Source of the DNA: a virus
Reading direction: 5' to 3' (one strand)
Length of the DNA: 40,219 nt
Virus record (IMG/VR): IMGVR_UViG_3300046804_000274
Span: 1 to 40,219 of that record
Of the stretch, positions 7,162-14,368 are shown in pieces (position 1 is the first letter of the stretch; every line of letters begins with the position of its first letter). The position numbers were made by a program, and so were the translations under genes. Below the pieces are notes generated by a model. It made no database searches. It was not told the origin of the DNA and saw nothing but the letters and a program-made list of their open reading frames with translations.

Positions 7162-7881
7162 ATGCAAGAAACAGTTTCACTCGCTTGGTGCGATAATGGA
7201 AATGTAGACGGAAAGTTTATGCACGGAGTAGCAAACGTACTTCTGGAATCGGGAGTTAAGTTTGAATCTACTATCCGTTCTGGTGGTAATCAAATTGCCA
7301 GACAACGTGAACATGTTATCCGTTACTGGTATGAACAGAATAAAAGCGAATGGCTACTATGGGTAGACTCAGATGTAGTTATTAGCCCAGATAAGTTTTT
7401 AAGACTATGGAACAAAAAGGATAAAGACAAACACCCAATTGTAACTGGTGTTTACTTTACTACTAAGAATCCAGAAGAACCACTAATGGTTCCAGAACCT
7501 ACAGTATTTGAATTTGTAGAATCTGGAGAAACCATTGGCATTAAGCCAATTCATCCTTTGCCTAAAGATAAGTTTATGCAGGTTGCTGCAGCAGGCATGG
7601 GATTTGTTTTAATGCATAGAAGTATTGTAGATAAAATTATTGAAGCGGTTCCAAATGTTGCTTTGTTTGCAGAAGCAGGAACTGAGAAAACATTTATAGG
7701 TGAAGACATCTATTTCTTTGCCCTATGTGGCAAAGCAGGGGTAGATGTTTGGTGTGATACTGGAGCAACAGTTCCGCACATTAAAAGATTTTCATTTGAT
7801 GAGCATTACTATGCAGCCTTCTTTGGCGGAGTAGAAAAGCAGTCAAATCTTATTTTGCCAAAACATCACAGAAAGAAGTAA
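7162..7881 (+). CDS. GT-A fold glycosyltransferase
   Basis: A 239-residue protein with a strong ribosome-binding site (GGGGTAGGGG). It has an RQREHVIRYW helix before EWLLWVDSDVVISPD, where Asp69-Ser-Asp71 is the metal- and nucleotide-sugar-binding DxD of GT-A enzymes. Later come GMGFVLMHRS, the acidic GEDIYFF motif (residues 180-185) that usually supplies the catalytic acidic residue, and a metal-binding-like His206 in VPHIKRF. No signal peptide or membrane span is present. Its place inside the virion operon suggests that it modifies a virion protein or the host surface late in infection. Donor and acceptor are unknown. Confidence 0.82.
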   Translation: MQETVSLAWCDNGNVDGKFMHGVANVLLESGVKFESTIRSGGNQIARQREHVIRYWYEQNKSEWLLWVDSDVVISPDKFLRLWNKKDKDKHPIVTGVYFTTKNPEEPLMVPEPTVFEFVESGETIGIKPIHPLPKDKFMQVAAAGMGFVLMHRSIVDKIIEAVPNVALFAEAGTEKTFIGEDIYFFALCGKAGVDVWCDTGATVPHIKRFSFDEHYYAAFFGGVEKQSNLILPKHHRKK

Positions 7882-7884
7882 TCA

Positions 7885-8154
7885 ATGGCTTACGGTAGAC
7901 CAGGTAGCACACTTGTAGAGGAACTTAATCGCCTTGCCTTTGGTGGAACATTGCCACCTAAAACACAATGGCTTGATGATGAAGGTGCAGCCAATAAGTT
8001 GGCTGGCACAACTGGTCTAGCAGCAACTGGTGCTTGCAATATTTATGCTGGATTGCCAATTAGTAAATGGCAAGACCTTCAAGGTGCTTGCAATGCTATT
8101 GCTGGAACTGTAGGACTTGGACCTGCTGAGGCTCTTAGAAGGGTGAATATGTAA
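7885..8154 (+). CDS. Hypothetical small virion-region protein
   Basis: An 89-residue protein starting three bases after the glycosyltransferase and overlapping the next start (TAATG). It contains two related segments built on LAGTTGLAATGACN and IAGTVGLGPAEAL, a short repeat unit that I recall in phage structural proteins. It has no catalytic residues or membrane span. A minor connector or head-completion role is possible but not shown. Confidence 0.68.
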   Translation: MAYGRPGSTLVEELNRLAFGGTLPPKTQWLDDEGAANKLAGTTGLAATGACNIYAGLPISKWQDLQGACNAIAGTVGLGPAEALRRVNM

Positions 8155-9089
8155 TGACAACATTTGCCAATATGATTGATGAGGTTTTAATTAACCTATC
8201 TGGATATACATTTACTCAAGACCGCTCAACTTATCTTGGTTCATCTGTCACTACAACTACATCTACATCTGCTTCTCCACTAATCCTTACATTGCCTACT
8301 ACTGAAAACCTTGGCAAGGGTGTTATTGAAATTGATGAAGAGTTAATGTATGTAGATACTTATGACCGTGTAGCCAACACAGCAACTATTGCTCCTTATG
8401 GTCGTGGGTTTTACGGCACTACTGCAACTACCCATGCTGCTGATACACGAGTAATTATCAGCCCAACTTTTCCAAAGTATGTTGTTAAGCGTGCTATCAA
8501 TGACACTATCCGTTCATTAGGTGCCAATCTGTATGCGGTTAAGTCAACTAGTTTTACATTTAATGCAGCAGTATCTACATATGCTTTTGCTAATCTAAAC
8601 ATTAAGAATATCCTTTATGTATCATGGCAAAGCATTGGTCCTACAAAAGAATGGATTCCTATTCGTAAATGGGATTTAGATGCTAATGCAAATCCAGAAG
8701 CATTTGGTTATGTAACTGGAACAGATACAGTTCAAACAATTACTTTAGGCGAAGCCCCTATTGCTGGTCGTACAGTAAAAGTTATCTATGCTACTAATCC
8801 AACAGCCTTTACAACTAACTCAGATGTTTATACAACAACAACTGGTTTGCCAGAATCTACTCGTGACGTAGTAGTTCTTGGTGCTTCGTATCGTTTGCTT
8901 ACATATCTTGACCCAGCCCGTGCTTCTCAGGTAAGTCCTCAGGCTGACGAGACAGATAGCAAACGTCCATATGGTGCTTCTGGTACAGCAACTAAGCAAC
9001 TATATGCTCTGTATACACAACGCCTTCAAGAAGAAATTCGGGCACAGCAACAGAATTACCCTACAAGAGTTCACTTCTCCCGCCGATAG
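8154..9089 (+). CDS. Putative head-tail adaptor / connector-region protein
   Basis: A 311-residue protein, Thr- and Ser-rich and mostly beta, with an early segment IEIDEELMYVDTYD. This is followed by APYGRGFYGTTATTHAADTRV, then FPKYVVKRAINDTIRSLGANL, a central beta part, and a C-terminal helical region ending with Gln- and Arg-rich helices. The YGRGFYGT-THAA block is a turn-rich motif seen in other phage virion proteins, and it partly resembles the N-terminus of the tail fibre next door (RGIDGSTGQAHSAG). Location after capsid genes and before fibres suggests an adaptor. I am sure it is structural and unsure of the exact part. Confidence 0.65.
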   Translation: MTTFANMIDEVLINLSGYTFTQDRSTYLGSSVTTTTSTSASPLILTLPTTENLGKGVIEIDEELMYVDTYDRVANTATIAPYGRGFYGTTATTHAADTRVIISPTFPKYVVKRAINDTIRSLGANLYAVKSTSFTFNAAVSTYAFANLNIKNILYVSWQSIGPTKEWIPIRKWDLDANANPEAFGYVTGTDTVQTITLGEAPIAGRTVKVIYATNPTAFTTNSDVYTTTTGLPESTRDVVVLGASYRLLTYLDPARASQVSPQADETDSKRPYGASGTATKQLYALYTQRLQEEIRAQQQNYPTRVHFSRR

Positions 9090-9097
9090 GAACCTAA

Positions 9098-11227
9098 ATG
9101 ACAACACGCAAATACTCATCCCGCTCACAGCAAACAACACTGTCAGCGGCTCTTACATCATCAGCCACAAGCGCTACTGTTGTTTCTGGCTCAGGCTTGC
9201 TAGGTGGTATTACCATCTCTGCTGGCGAACTATTTACAGTAGTTATTGACCCAGATACAGCGCTTGAAGAAATTGTAGATGTCAGTGCGATAAGCACTAA
9301 TACACTAACAATTGTCCGTGGTATTGATGGTTCTACTGGACAGGCTCACTCTGCTGGTGCGGTTGTTCGCCACATGGCAATTGGTCGTGACTATCGTGAA
9401 GCCAATACTCACATTGAGAATACAACTACAGCACACGGGCTTACTATTGCCGATGTAGTTAAAACTACAGATACTGGCACAGTAACCAGCACAATGATTG
9501 CTAACGGGACAATCGTTAATGCTGATATTAACTCTAGTGCTGCTATAGATAAAACAAAAATTTCAGGCACTGCTATTACCGCTGGTGATACAGGCACAGT
9601 AACTAATACAATGCTTGCTGGTTCTATTGCGCCTGCAAAGATAACAGGCACTGCTATTACGGCAGCCGATACTGGAACTGTAACCAGCACAATGATAGCC
9701 GATGGCACAATTGTAAACGCAGATATTAATGCATCTGCAGCCATTGCTTCTACAAAAATTTCAGGAACAGCGGTAACTCAGGGAGATACTGGAACTGTTA
9801 CCTCAACTATGATTGCAGATGGAACTATTGTCAATGCTGACATTAATGCATCTGCTGCTATTGATAAGACTAAGATTTCTGGAACTGCAATTACTGCAGC
9901 AGATACAGGTACAGTTACATCTACAATGATTGCTGACGGCACCATTGTTAATGCTGATATAAATTCATCTGCAGCAATTGACTGGACAAAGATTGCTCCA
10001 TCATCCACAGTATCTGCAACTGAACTTGGATACCTAGATGGCGTAACTTCAGCAATCCAGACTCAAATTGATTCTAAACTTAATACATCTACAGCATCAA
10101 GCACATATGCTCCAATTGCTAGTCCTACATTTACGGGTGTACCCGCTGCTCCTACTGCATCTGCTGGTACAAATACCACTCAAGTTGCTACTACAGCATT
10201 TGTTAAAACTGCAGTAGATAACGTAATCAATGCAGCCCCTGGCGCACTTGATACTCTTGATGAATTGGCTGCAGCCCTTGGCGATGATGCCAACTTTGCA
10301 ACAACAGTAACAAACTCTATTGCTACTAAGTTAGCACTTGCTGGCGGAACTATGACTGGCAATATTGCAATGGGTACAAATAAGGTTACTGGTCTTGGAA
10401 CACCTACATCTAATACAGATGCAGCAACTAAGGCATACGCAGATACAATGCTTCCACTAGCAGGTGGCACTATGACTGGTGCTATTGCTATGGGAACTAA
10501 CAAGATTACAGGATTAGGCACACCAACTGCTAATACAGATGCTGCTACAAAAGCATATGCTGATGCAATTGGAACTGCAGTTGCTGCTGATGCAGCCTCT
10601 GCTGCCGCTAGTGCTGCCGCTGCTGCAGCCTCATATGATTCATTTGATGACCGTTATTTAGGTGCTAAGTCATCTGCTCCAACACTTGATAATGATAGCA
10701 ACGCTTTACTTACTGGTGCTATTTACTTTAATACATCAGCAACTAAGTTCTATGCATGGAATGGTTCTTCATGGCAAGAATTAACATCTACCATTACAGT
10801 TACTCGTTGGAAGAAAACAATGTCTGGCGGAGAAACTACATTATCTGGAACAGATGATAACTCAGTATCATTATCCTACACAGTGGGATGGGAAGAATTA
10901 TTTCTTAATGGTGTAAAACTTTCTCGTGGTGACGACTACACAGCATCTACTGGAACTACAGTTACTGGATTATCTCCAGCCCTTGCTGCTAGCGATATTG
11001 TAGAAGTAATTTCATATACACCTTTTAATGTATCTAATGCTCTTACAGTAACAACCATTGACGCAAAAGGTGATTTACTTGTAGGAACTGCAAGCGATAC
11101 AATTGGAAGATTAGCAGTTGGAACTGATGGATATGTTCTTACTGCAGATTCAACACAATCCTCAGGAGTGAAGTGGTCTGCTACTGCAGAGGCTGGCTTC
11201 AATCCATTAATGTTGATGGGAGCATAA
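9098..11227 (+). CDS. Repetitive tail fibre protein
   Basis: A 709-residue protein. Residues 1-120 form a virion-attachment-like head (RGIDGSTGQAHSAGAVVRHM). Residues about 125-300 hold five tandem units of a 39-residue repeat starting DTGTVTSTMIADGTIVNADI, with the second unit shortened to 27 residues. Then come ELGYLDGVTSAIQTQIDSK, PTFTGVPAAPTA and two 36-residue repeats with GTMTGNIAMGTNKVTGLGTP, all classic phage fibre elements. A C-terminal segment follows with WNGSSWQEL and a final beta region. There is no peptidase. It should form a trimeric shaft for host recognition. Confidence 0.88.
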   Translation: MTTRKYSSRSQQTTLSAALTSSATSATVVSGSGLLGGITISAGELFTVVIDPDTALEEIVDVSAISTNTLTIVRGIDGSTGQAHSAGAVVRHMAIGRDYREANTHIENTTTAHGLTIADVVKTTDTGTVTSTMIANGTIVNADINSSAAIDKTKISGTAITAGDTGTVTNTMLAGSIAPAKITGTAITAADTGTVTSTMIADGTIVNADINASAAIASTKISGTAVTQGDTGTVTSTMIADGTIVNADINASAAIDKTKISGTAITAADTGTVTSTMIADGTIVNADINSSAAIDWTKIAPSSTVSATELGYLDGVTSAIQTQIDSKLNTSTASSTYAPIASPTFTGVPAAPTASAGTNTTQVATTAFVKTAVDNVINAAPGALDTLDELAAALGDDANFATTVTNSIATKLALAGGTMTGNIAMGTNKVTGLGTPTSNTDAATKAYADTMLPLAGGTMTGAIAMGTNKITGLGTPTANTDAATKAYADAIGTAVAADAASAAASAAAAAASYDSFDDRYLGAKSSAPTLDNDSNALLTGAIYFNTSATKFYAWNGSSWQELTSTITVTRWKKTMSGGETTLSGTDDNSVSLSYTVGWEELFLNGVKLSRGDDYTASTGTTVTGLSPALAASDIVEVISYTPFNVSNALTVTTIDAKGDLLVGTASDTIGRLAVGTDGYVLTADSTQSSGVKWSATAEAGFNPLMLMGA
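9470..10000 (+). repeat. Tandem 117-bp coding repeats in the tail fibre
   Basis: The DNA encoding the DTGTVTSTMI units repeats with a period of 117 bases, with one unit of 81 bases. Copies differ mainly at synonymous sites, so the repeats are old or under selection for the protein, not a fresh duplication. Confidence 0.8.
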
Positions 11228-11697
11228 TGTCAAAAGCAAGAACTAATGCCGATAACCAAGCAGGCGATATATCAGGTGTAACAGCCTCAACAGGATTAAC
11301 AGGTGGTGGAACAAGTGGTACTGTTTCAGTAGCCCTTGATACCACATCTGTATATGTAATCCCATCACAGACCAGTAACTCTGGTAAATATTTAACAACT
11401 AATGGAAGTGCAGCATCGTGGGCAAGCACGGTGGTACCATCAGATTATTCCGCTAAAGGTGTAATTTTAGTTGGTACTGGTTCAGGAACATATACTGCTC
11501 AAACTATTGGAACTAATGGACAATATTTACAAGCAGATAGCACACAAGCAGATGGAGTTAAATGGGCAACTGTAGACGCTCTTCCATCACAAACAGGAAA
11601 TTCAGGAAAGTATTTGACCACTAATGGTACATCTGCTTCCTGGGCAACAATAACCACCGACCCAACACCAACAGCATTTCTGCTGGGTGGAATGTAA
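11227..11697 (+). CDS. Tail fibre-associated protein with duplicated domain
   Basis: A 156-residue protein. Its ATG overlaps the fibre stop (TAATG at 11225-11229), so an upstream extension into the fibre gene is not needed. It contains two copies of a segment reading SGKYLTTNGSAASWA and SGKYLTTNGTSASWA, plus a middle copy with GQYLQADSTQADGVKWA, a motif that also ends the preceding fibre (TADSTQSSGVKWSA). It therefore shares a building block with the fibre and looks like a distal fibre subunit or a piece split from it. Confidence 0.78.
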   Translation: MSKARTNADNQAGDISGVTASTGLTGGGTSGTVSVALDTTSVYVIPSQTSNSGKYLTTNGSAASWASTVVPSDYSAKGVILVGTGSGTYTAQTIGTNGQYLQADSTQADGVKWATVDALPSQTGNSGKYLTTNGTSASWATITTDPTPTAFLLGGM

Positions 11698-11709
11698 TAA
11701 GGAGAAAAC

Positions 11710-12039
11710 ATGGCAACAACTTATAAGGTATTGGCTCAGGTTAACCCTTCTGCCACTACAGCAACAACTGCTTACACAGTACCGTCTGCTACTTCAACAG
11801 TAGTATCGACAATTACTGTAGCAAATCTTTCAGCATCTGCAGTTACATATCGTATTGCAGTTCGTCCAGATGCAGAAACATTGGCTAACAAACACTACAT
11901 TGCTTACGATGTAGCACTTGCTGCTAATGATACAACTGCTCTTACACTTGGACTTACACTTGATGCAGCAGATGTAATTACAGTTTATGCTTCATCAGCA
12001 AACTTAGCATTTAATATCTACGGCTCAGAAATCGCTTAA
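11710..12039 (+). CDS. Small beta-sandwich-like virion protein
   Basis: A 109-residue protein, with AAGGAGAAAACATG giving a good ribosome-binding site. It is Thr-, Ala- and Val-rich with alternating beta pattern, and contains STITVANLSASAVTYRIAVRP and HYIAYDVALAANDTTALTLGL. Short proteins of this pattern are common near phage fibres. It could be a fibre-tip or decoration subunit. No enzymatic motif is present. Confidence 0.72.
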   Translation: MATTYKVLAQVNPSATTATTAYTVPSATSTVVSTITVANLSASAVTYRIAVRPDAETLANKHYIAYDVALAANDTTALTLGLTLDAADVITVYASSANLAFNIYGSEIA

Positions 12040-12063
12040 TAACTCTTAGATAAGGAATCACCA

Positions 12064-12951
12064 ATGGCAGTCACAAGATTTAGTAATTCACGCATCACAC
12101 AAGCGTTGCCGAAATATACAAGATTTTGGGACCAAACAACACAACTTACACTAGCAGTAGATTTTCTTGTTCAAGCAGGTGGTGCTGGTGGTGGTATGGG
12201 TCGTGGCGGTGGTGGTGGCGCAGGAGGTTTGCGTTCTAGTGTTACTGCAACTGGTGGTGGTGGCACATTAGAAACATCTTTACAATTAAAATTAGGTACT
12301 TCATATACAATTACAGTTGGTAGCGGTGGTAGTAGTGCTTCTACAACTAGCAATAAGGGAACAAATGGTAATAACTCATCTATTGCTGGTACTGGATTAA
12401 CTACTAAATCCGCAACAGGCGGTGGTGGTGGAGGTAGCGCTGGTAATACAAGTGGAGCAGATGGCGGTTGTGGCGGTGGAGGTAGACAAAATGGTACAAA
12501 TCCAGGTGGCTCAGGAACAACTAATGAAGGTTATGCAGGTGGCTCTGGACCATCACTATTTGGTGCAGGTGGTGGTGGAGGTACTGGTGCTGCTGGTGCA
12601 AATGGTCCATCAAGTGGTCAGGGCGGTGCTGGCGGAAATGGTGTAGCAACTTCTATTACTGGTTCTTCAGTTACTACTGGCGGTGGCGGTGGCGGAGGTG
12701 GTGAAAACGCATACTCTGCATCAGGTGGTTCAGGTGGTGGCGGTAGTACCAACAATAATGGAAGTACCAATACAGGAGGAGGCGGTGGAGGCACAAACTC
12801 TGACGGTGGTACTCCAGGCAGTGGTGGTAGTGGTGTAGTTATTCTTCGTGCAACTCAAGCAGCATCATCTACTACTGGTACACCTACATATACTACTTCT
12901 GGTAGTTATCATATTTACAAATTTACAGGTGATGGGAGTATTACTTACTAA
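12064..12951 (+). CDS. Glycine-rich adhesin-like tail protein, copy 1
   Basis: A 295-residue protein. The N-terminus (about 45 residues) reads RFSNSRITQ and FWDQTTQLTLAVDFLV, and is shared with the next gene. A central region of about 200 residues is very Gly-rich, with many runs of four to seven Gly, broken by short Asn/Ser/Thr segments. The C-terminus GVVILRATQAAS then YHIYKFTGDGSITY is also shared. Gly-rich runs of this kind form polyglycine-II helical bundles in phage adhesins such as S16 gp38 (established for that protein). Receptor binding at the fibre tip is the likely role. Its stop overlaps the start of its paralogue. Confidence 0.82.
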   Translation: MAVTRFSNSRITQALPKYTRFWDQTTQLTLAVDFLVQAGGAGGGMGRGGGGGAGGLRSSVTATGGGGTLETSLQLKLGTSYTITVGSGGSSASTTSNKGTNGNNSSIAGTGLTTKSATGGGGGGSAGNTSGADGGCGGGGRQNGTNPGGSGTTNEGYAGGSGPSLFGAGGGGGTGAAGANGPSSGQGGAGGNGVATSITGSSVTTGGGGGGGGENAYSASGGSGGGGSTNNNGSTNTGGGGGGTNSDGGTPGSGGSGVVILRATQAASSTTGTPTYTTSGSYHIYKFTGDGSITY

Positions 12952-13871
12952 TGGCTATTCGTAAATTTTCTACATCAAGTATTAAGACAGGCTCTAAGTC
13001 ATCCAAGTTCTGGGACCAAACCACTGTGCTTACTGTAACTGCAGACTATCTTGTAGTAGCAGGCGGTGGCGGAGGTGGCTGTGAAAATGGTGGTGGTGCT
13101 GGAGCGGGTGGACTTCGCTCAACAGTTACAGCAACGGGTAGAGGCGGTTCTTTAGAAACAGCATTACAACTAACTCCTGGTGCTACATACACAGTTACAG
13201 TTGGTTCTGGCGGGTCTGGTGGTCCTAATACATCAACACGAGGTAGTAATGGTAATAACTCAAGTATTAGTGGAAGCGGTATAACTACAGTAACTTCAAC
13301 TGGCGGTGGTGGTGGAGGTACAGGAGGTAGTGACGGTAGTTGGAACGCAGGCGGTAATGGTGGTTCTGGTGGTGGCGCAAGAGGTAATCGCACTCAAGGA
13401 GTTTCTGGTACAGGAACCACTGGTCAGGGTTATGATGCTGGAACTACAGGTTTAGGACTATCATCTCCAGGAGGTGGTGGAGCAGGTGCTGCTTCTCCAA
13501 ATGCTACTGGTGGCTCAACTCCAACAGCAGGTGGTAATGGTGTAGCAGTAGAAATTACAGGTTCATCAGTTACCTATGCAGGTGGTGGAGGCGGTAGTTG
13601 GAATGGTAATAGTGCAGCAGGTGGCAGCGGAGGCGGCGGCGCAGGCGGTACTAGTGGTAATGCAGGAACTGCTGGAACTTCTAATACAGGAGGAGGCGGT
13701 GGCGGAGGTGGTGATAATTCTACTACTGGTACTGGCGGTACAGGCGGTTCTGGTGTAGTTATTCTTCGCACAACTAGAGCAGCAACTTCTACTACAGGTT
13801 CACCAACTTATACTACCTCTGGTAGTTATCATATCTATAAATTTAATGGCGATGGTTCAATCACATACTAA
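12951..13871 (+). CDS. Glycine-rich adhesin-like tail protein, copy 2
   Basis: A 306-residue paralogue of the preceding gene in direct tandem (TAATG overlap). The N-terminal FWDQTTVLTVTADYLVVAGG and the C-terminal GVVILRTTRAATSTTGSPTY and YHIYKFNGDGSITY align with copy 1. The Gly-rich middle differs in the order of its loops, as expected if the loops define receptor specificity. Two expressed copies could give a mixed or alternative receptor-binding tip. The duplication is visible in the sequence; function is inferred from composition. Confidence 0.82.
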   Translation: MAIRKFSTSSIKTGSKSSKFWDQTTVLTVTADYLVVAGGGGGGCENGGGAGAGGLRSTVTATGRGGSLETALQLTPGATYTVTVGSGGSGGPNTSTRGSNGNNSSISGSGITTVTSTGGGGGGTGGSDGSWNAGGNGGSGGGARGNRTQGVSGTGTTGQGYDAGTTGLGLSSPGGGGAGAASPNATGGSTPTAGGNGVAVEITGSSVTYAGGGGGSWNGNSAAGGSGGGGAGGTSGNAGTAGTSNTGGGGGGGGDNSTTGTGGTGGSGVVILRTTRAATSTTGSPTYTTSGSYHIYKFNGDGSITY

Positions 13872-13880
13872 GGAGAAATA

Positions 13881-14255
13881 ATGGCACACTTCGCAAAACT
13901 AGACGAAAACAATATTGTACTTGCAGTACATGTTGTAAACAATGATGTCATCACCGTAGATGGTGTTGAATCAGAGCAAGCAGGTATTGATTTTTTAACT
14001 GACCTTCATGGTCATAGCAAATGGAAACAAACTTCCTACAACGGAACAATCCGCAAAAATTATGCAGGGGTTGGTTTTATATATGATGAAACTCGTGATG
14101 CGTTTTATGCACCGCAACCTTATCCATCTTGGACACTAAATGAAACAACCTGTCAATGGGAATCACCTGTTGCTTATCCAACTGATGGTAAAGTTTATGG
14201 ATGGTTTGAACCTAATCAAGAATGGATTGAAATTACAGGACCTTCTGCTGCATAG
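13881..14255 (+). CDS. Conserved fibre-region protein
   Basis: A 124-residue protein preceded by AAGGAGAAATAATG. It starts MAHFAKLDENNIVLAVHVV and has GTIRKNYAGVGFIYDETRDAFY, YPSWTLNETTCQWESP and a C-terminal YGWFEPNQEWIEI. Proteins with this exact order (HFAKLDENN, RKNYAGxGxxYD, AFxxPxPYPSW, CQWxxP) are common in cyanophages, pelagiphages and other aquatic phages near fibre genes. Their function is not established; an assembly or tip role is assumed. The final TAG overlaps the GTG of the next microgene. Confidence 0.78.
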   Translation: MAHFAKLDENNIVLAVHVVNNDVITVDGVESEQAGIDFLTDLHGHSKWKQTSYNGTIRKNYAGVGFIYDETRDAFYAPQPYPSWTLNETTCQWESPVAYPTDGKVYGWFEPNQEWIEITGPSAA

Positions 14256-14368
14256 TGCTTGAGTGTGATTTCTGCAATAAAAAATTTGAACCAATAAGTA
14301 CCCGATGGTTATGTCCTCATTGTCATATGAAGGCTAACTGTTGTGATGGTGAACCGTTAGGAGAATAA
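14255..14368 (+). CDS. Zn-ribbon microprotein
   Basis: A 37-residue protein with a GTG start that overlaps the preceding stop (TAGTG). It has Cys4-x2-Cys7 and Cys20-x2-Cys23 (CDFC and CPHC), the four ligands of a zinc ribbon, plus an extra Cys pair at 29-30. Its stop is directly followed by the GTG of the large tail protein, whose ribosome-binding site (TTAGGAG) lies in its last codons. It is the only Zn-ribbon protein in the late arm. It could regulate, or fold with, its neighbour; its function is unknown. Confidence 0.6.
   Translation: MLECDFCNKKFEPISTRWLCPHCHMKANCCDGEPLGE

Noticed and set aside
10180-10521. 113-codon open frame on the minus strand inside the tail fibre gene
   Set aside because: Ala/Val/Pro-rich low-complexity translation, a by-product of the fibre's repeat and codon usage; no ribosome-binding site and it runs against the operon.
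13046-13393. Proline-rich minus-strand open frames opposite the glycine-rich genes
   Set aside because: Gly codons (GGN) read backwards give Pro; the frames mirror the Gly runs and have no independent support.
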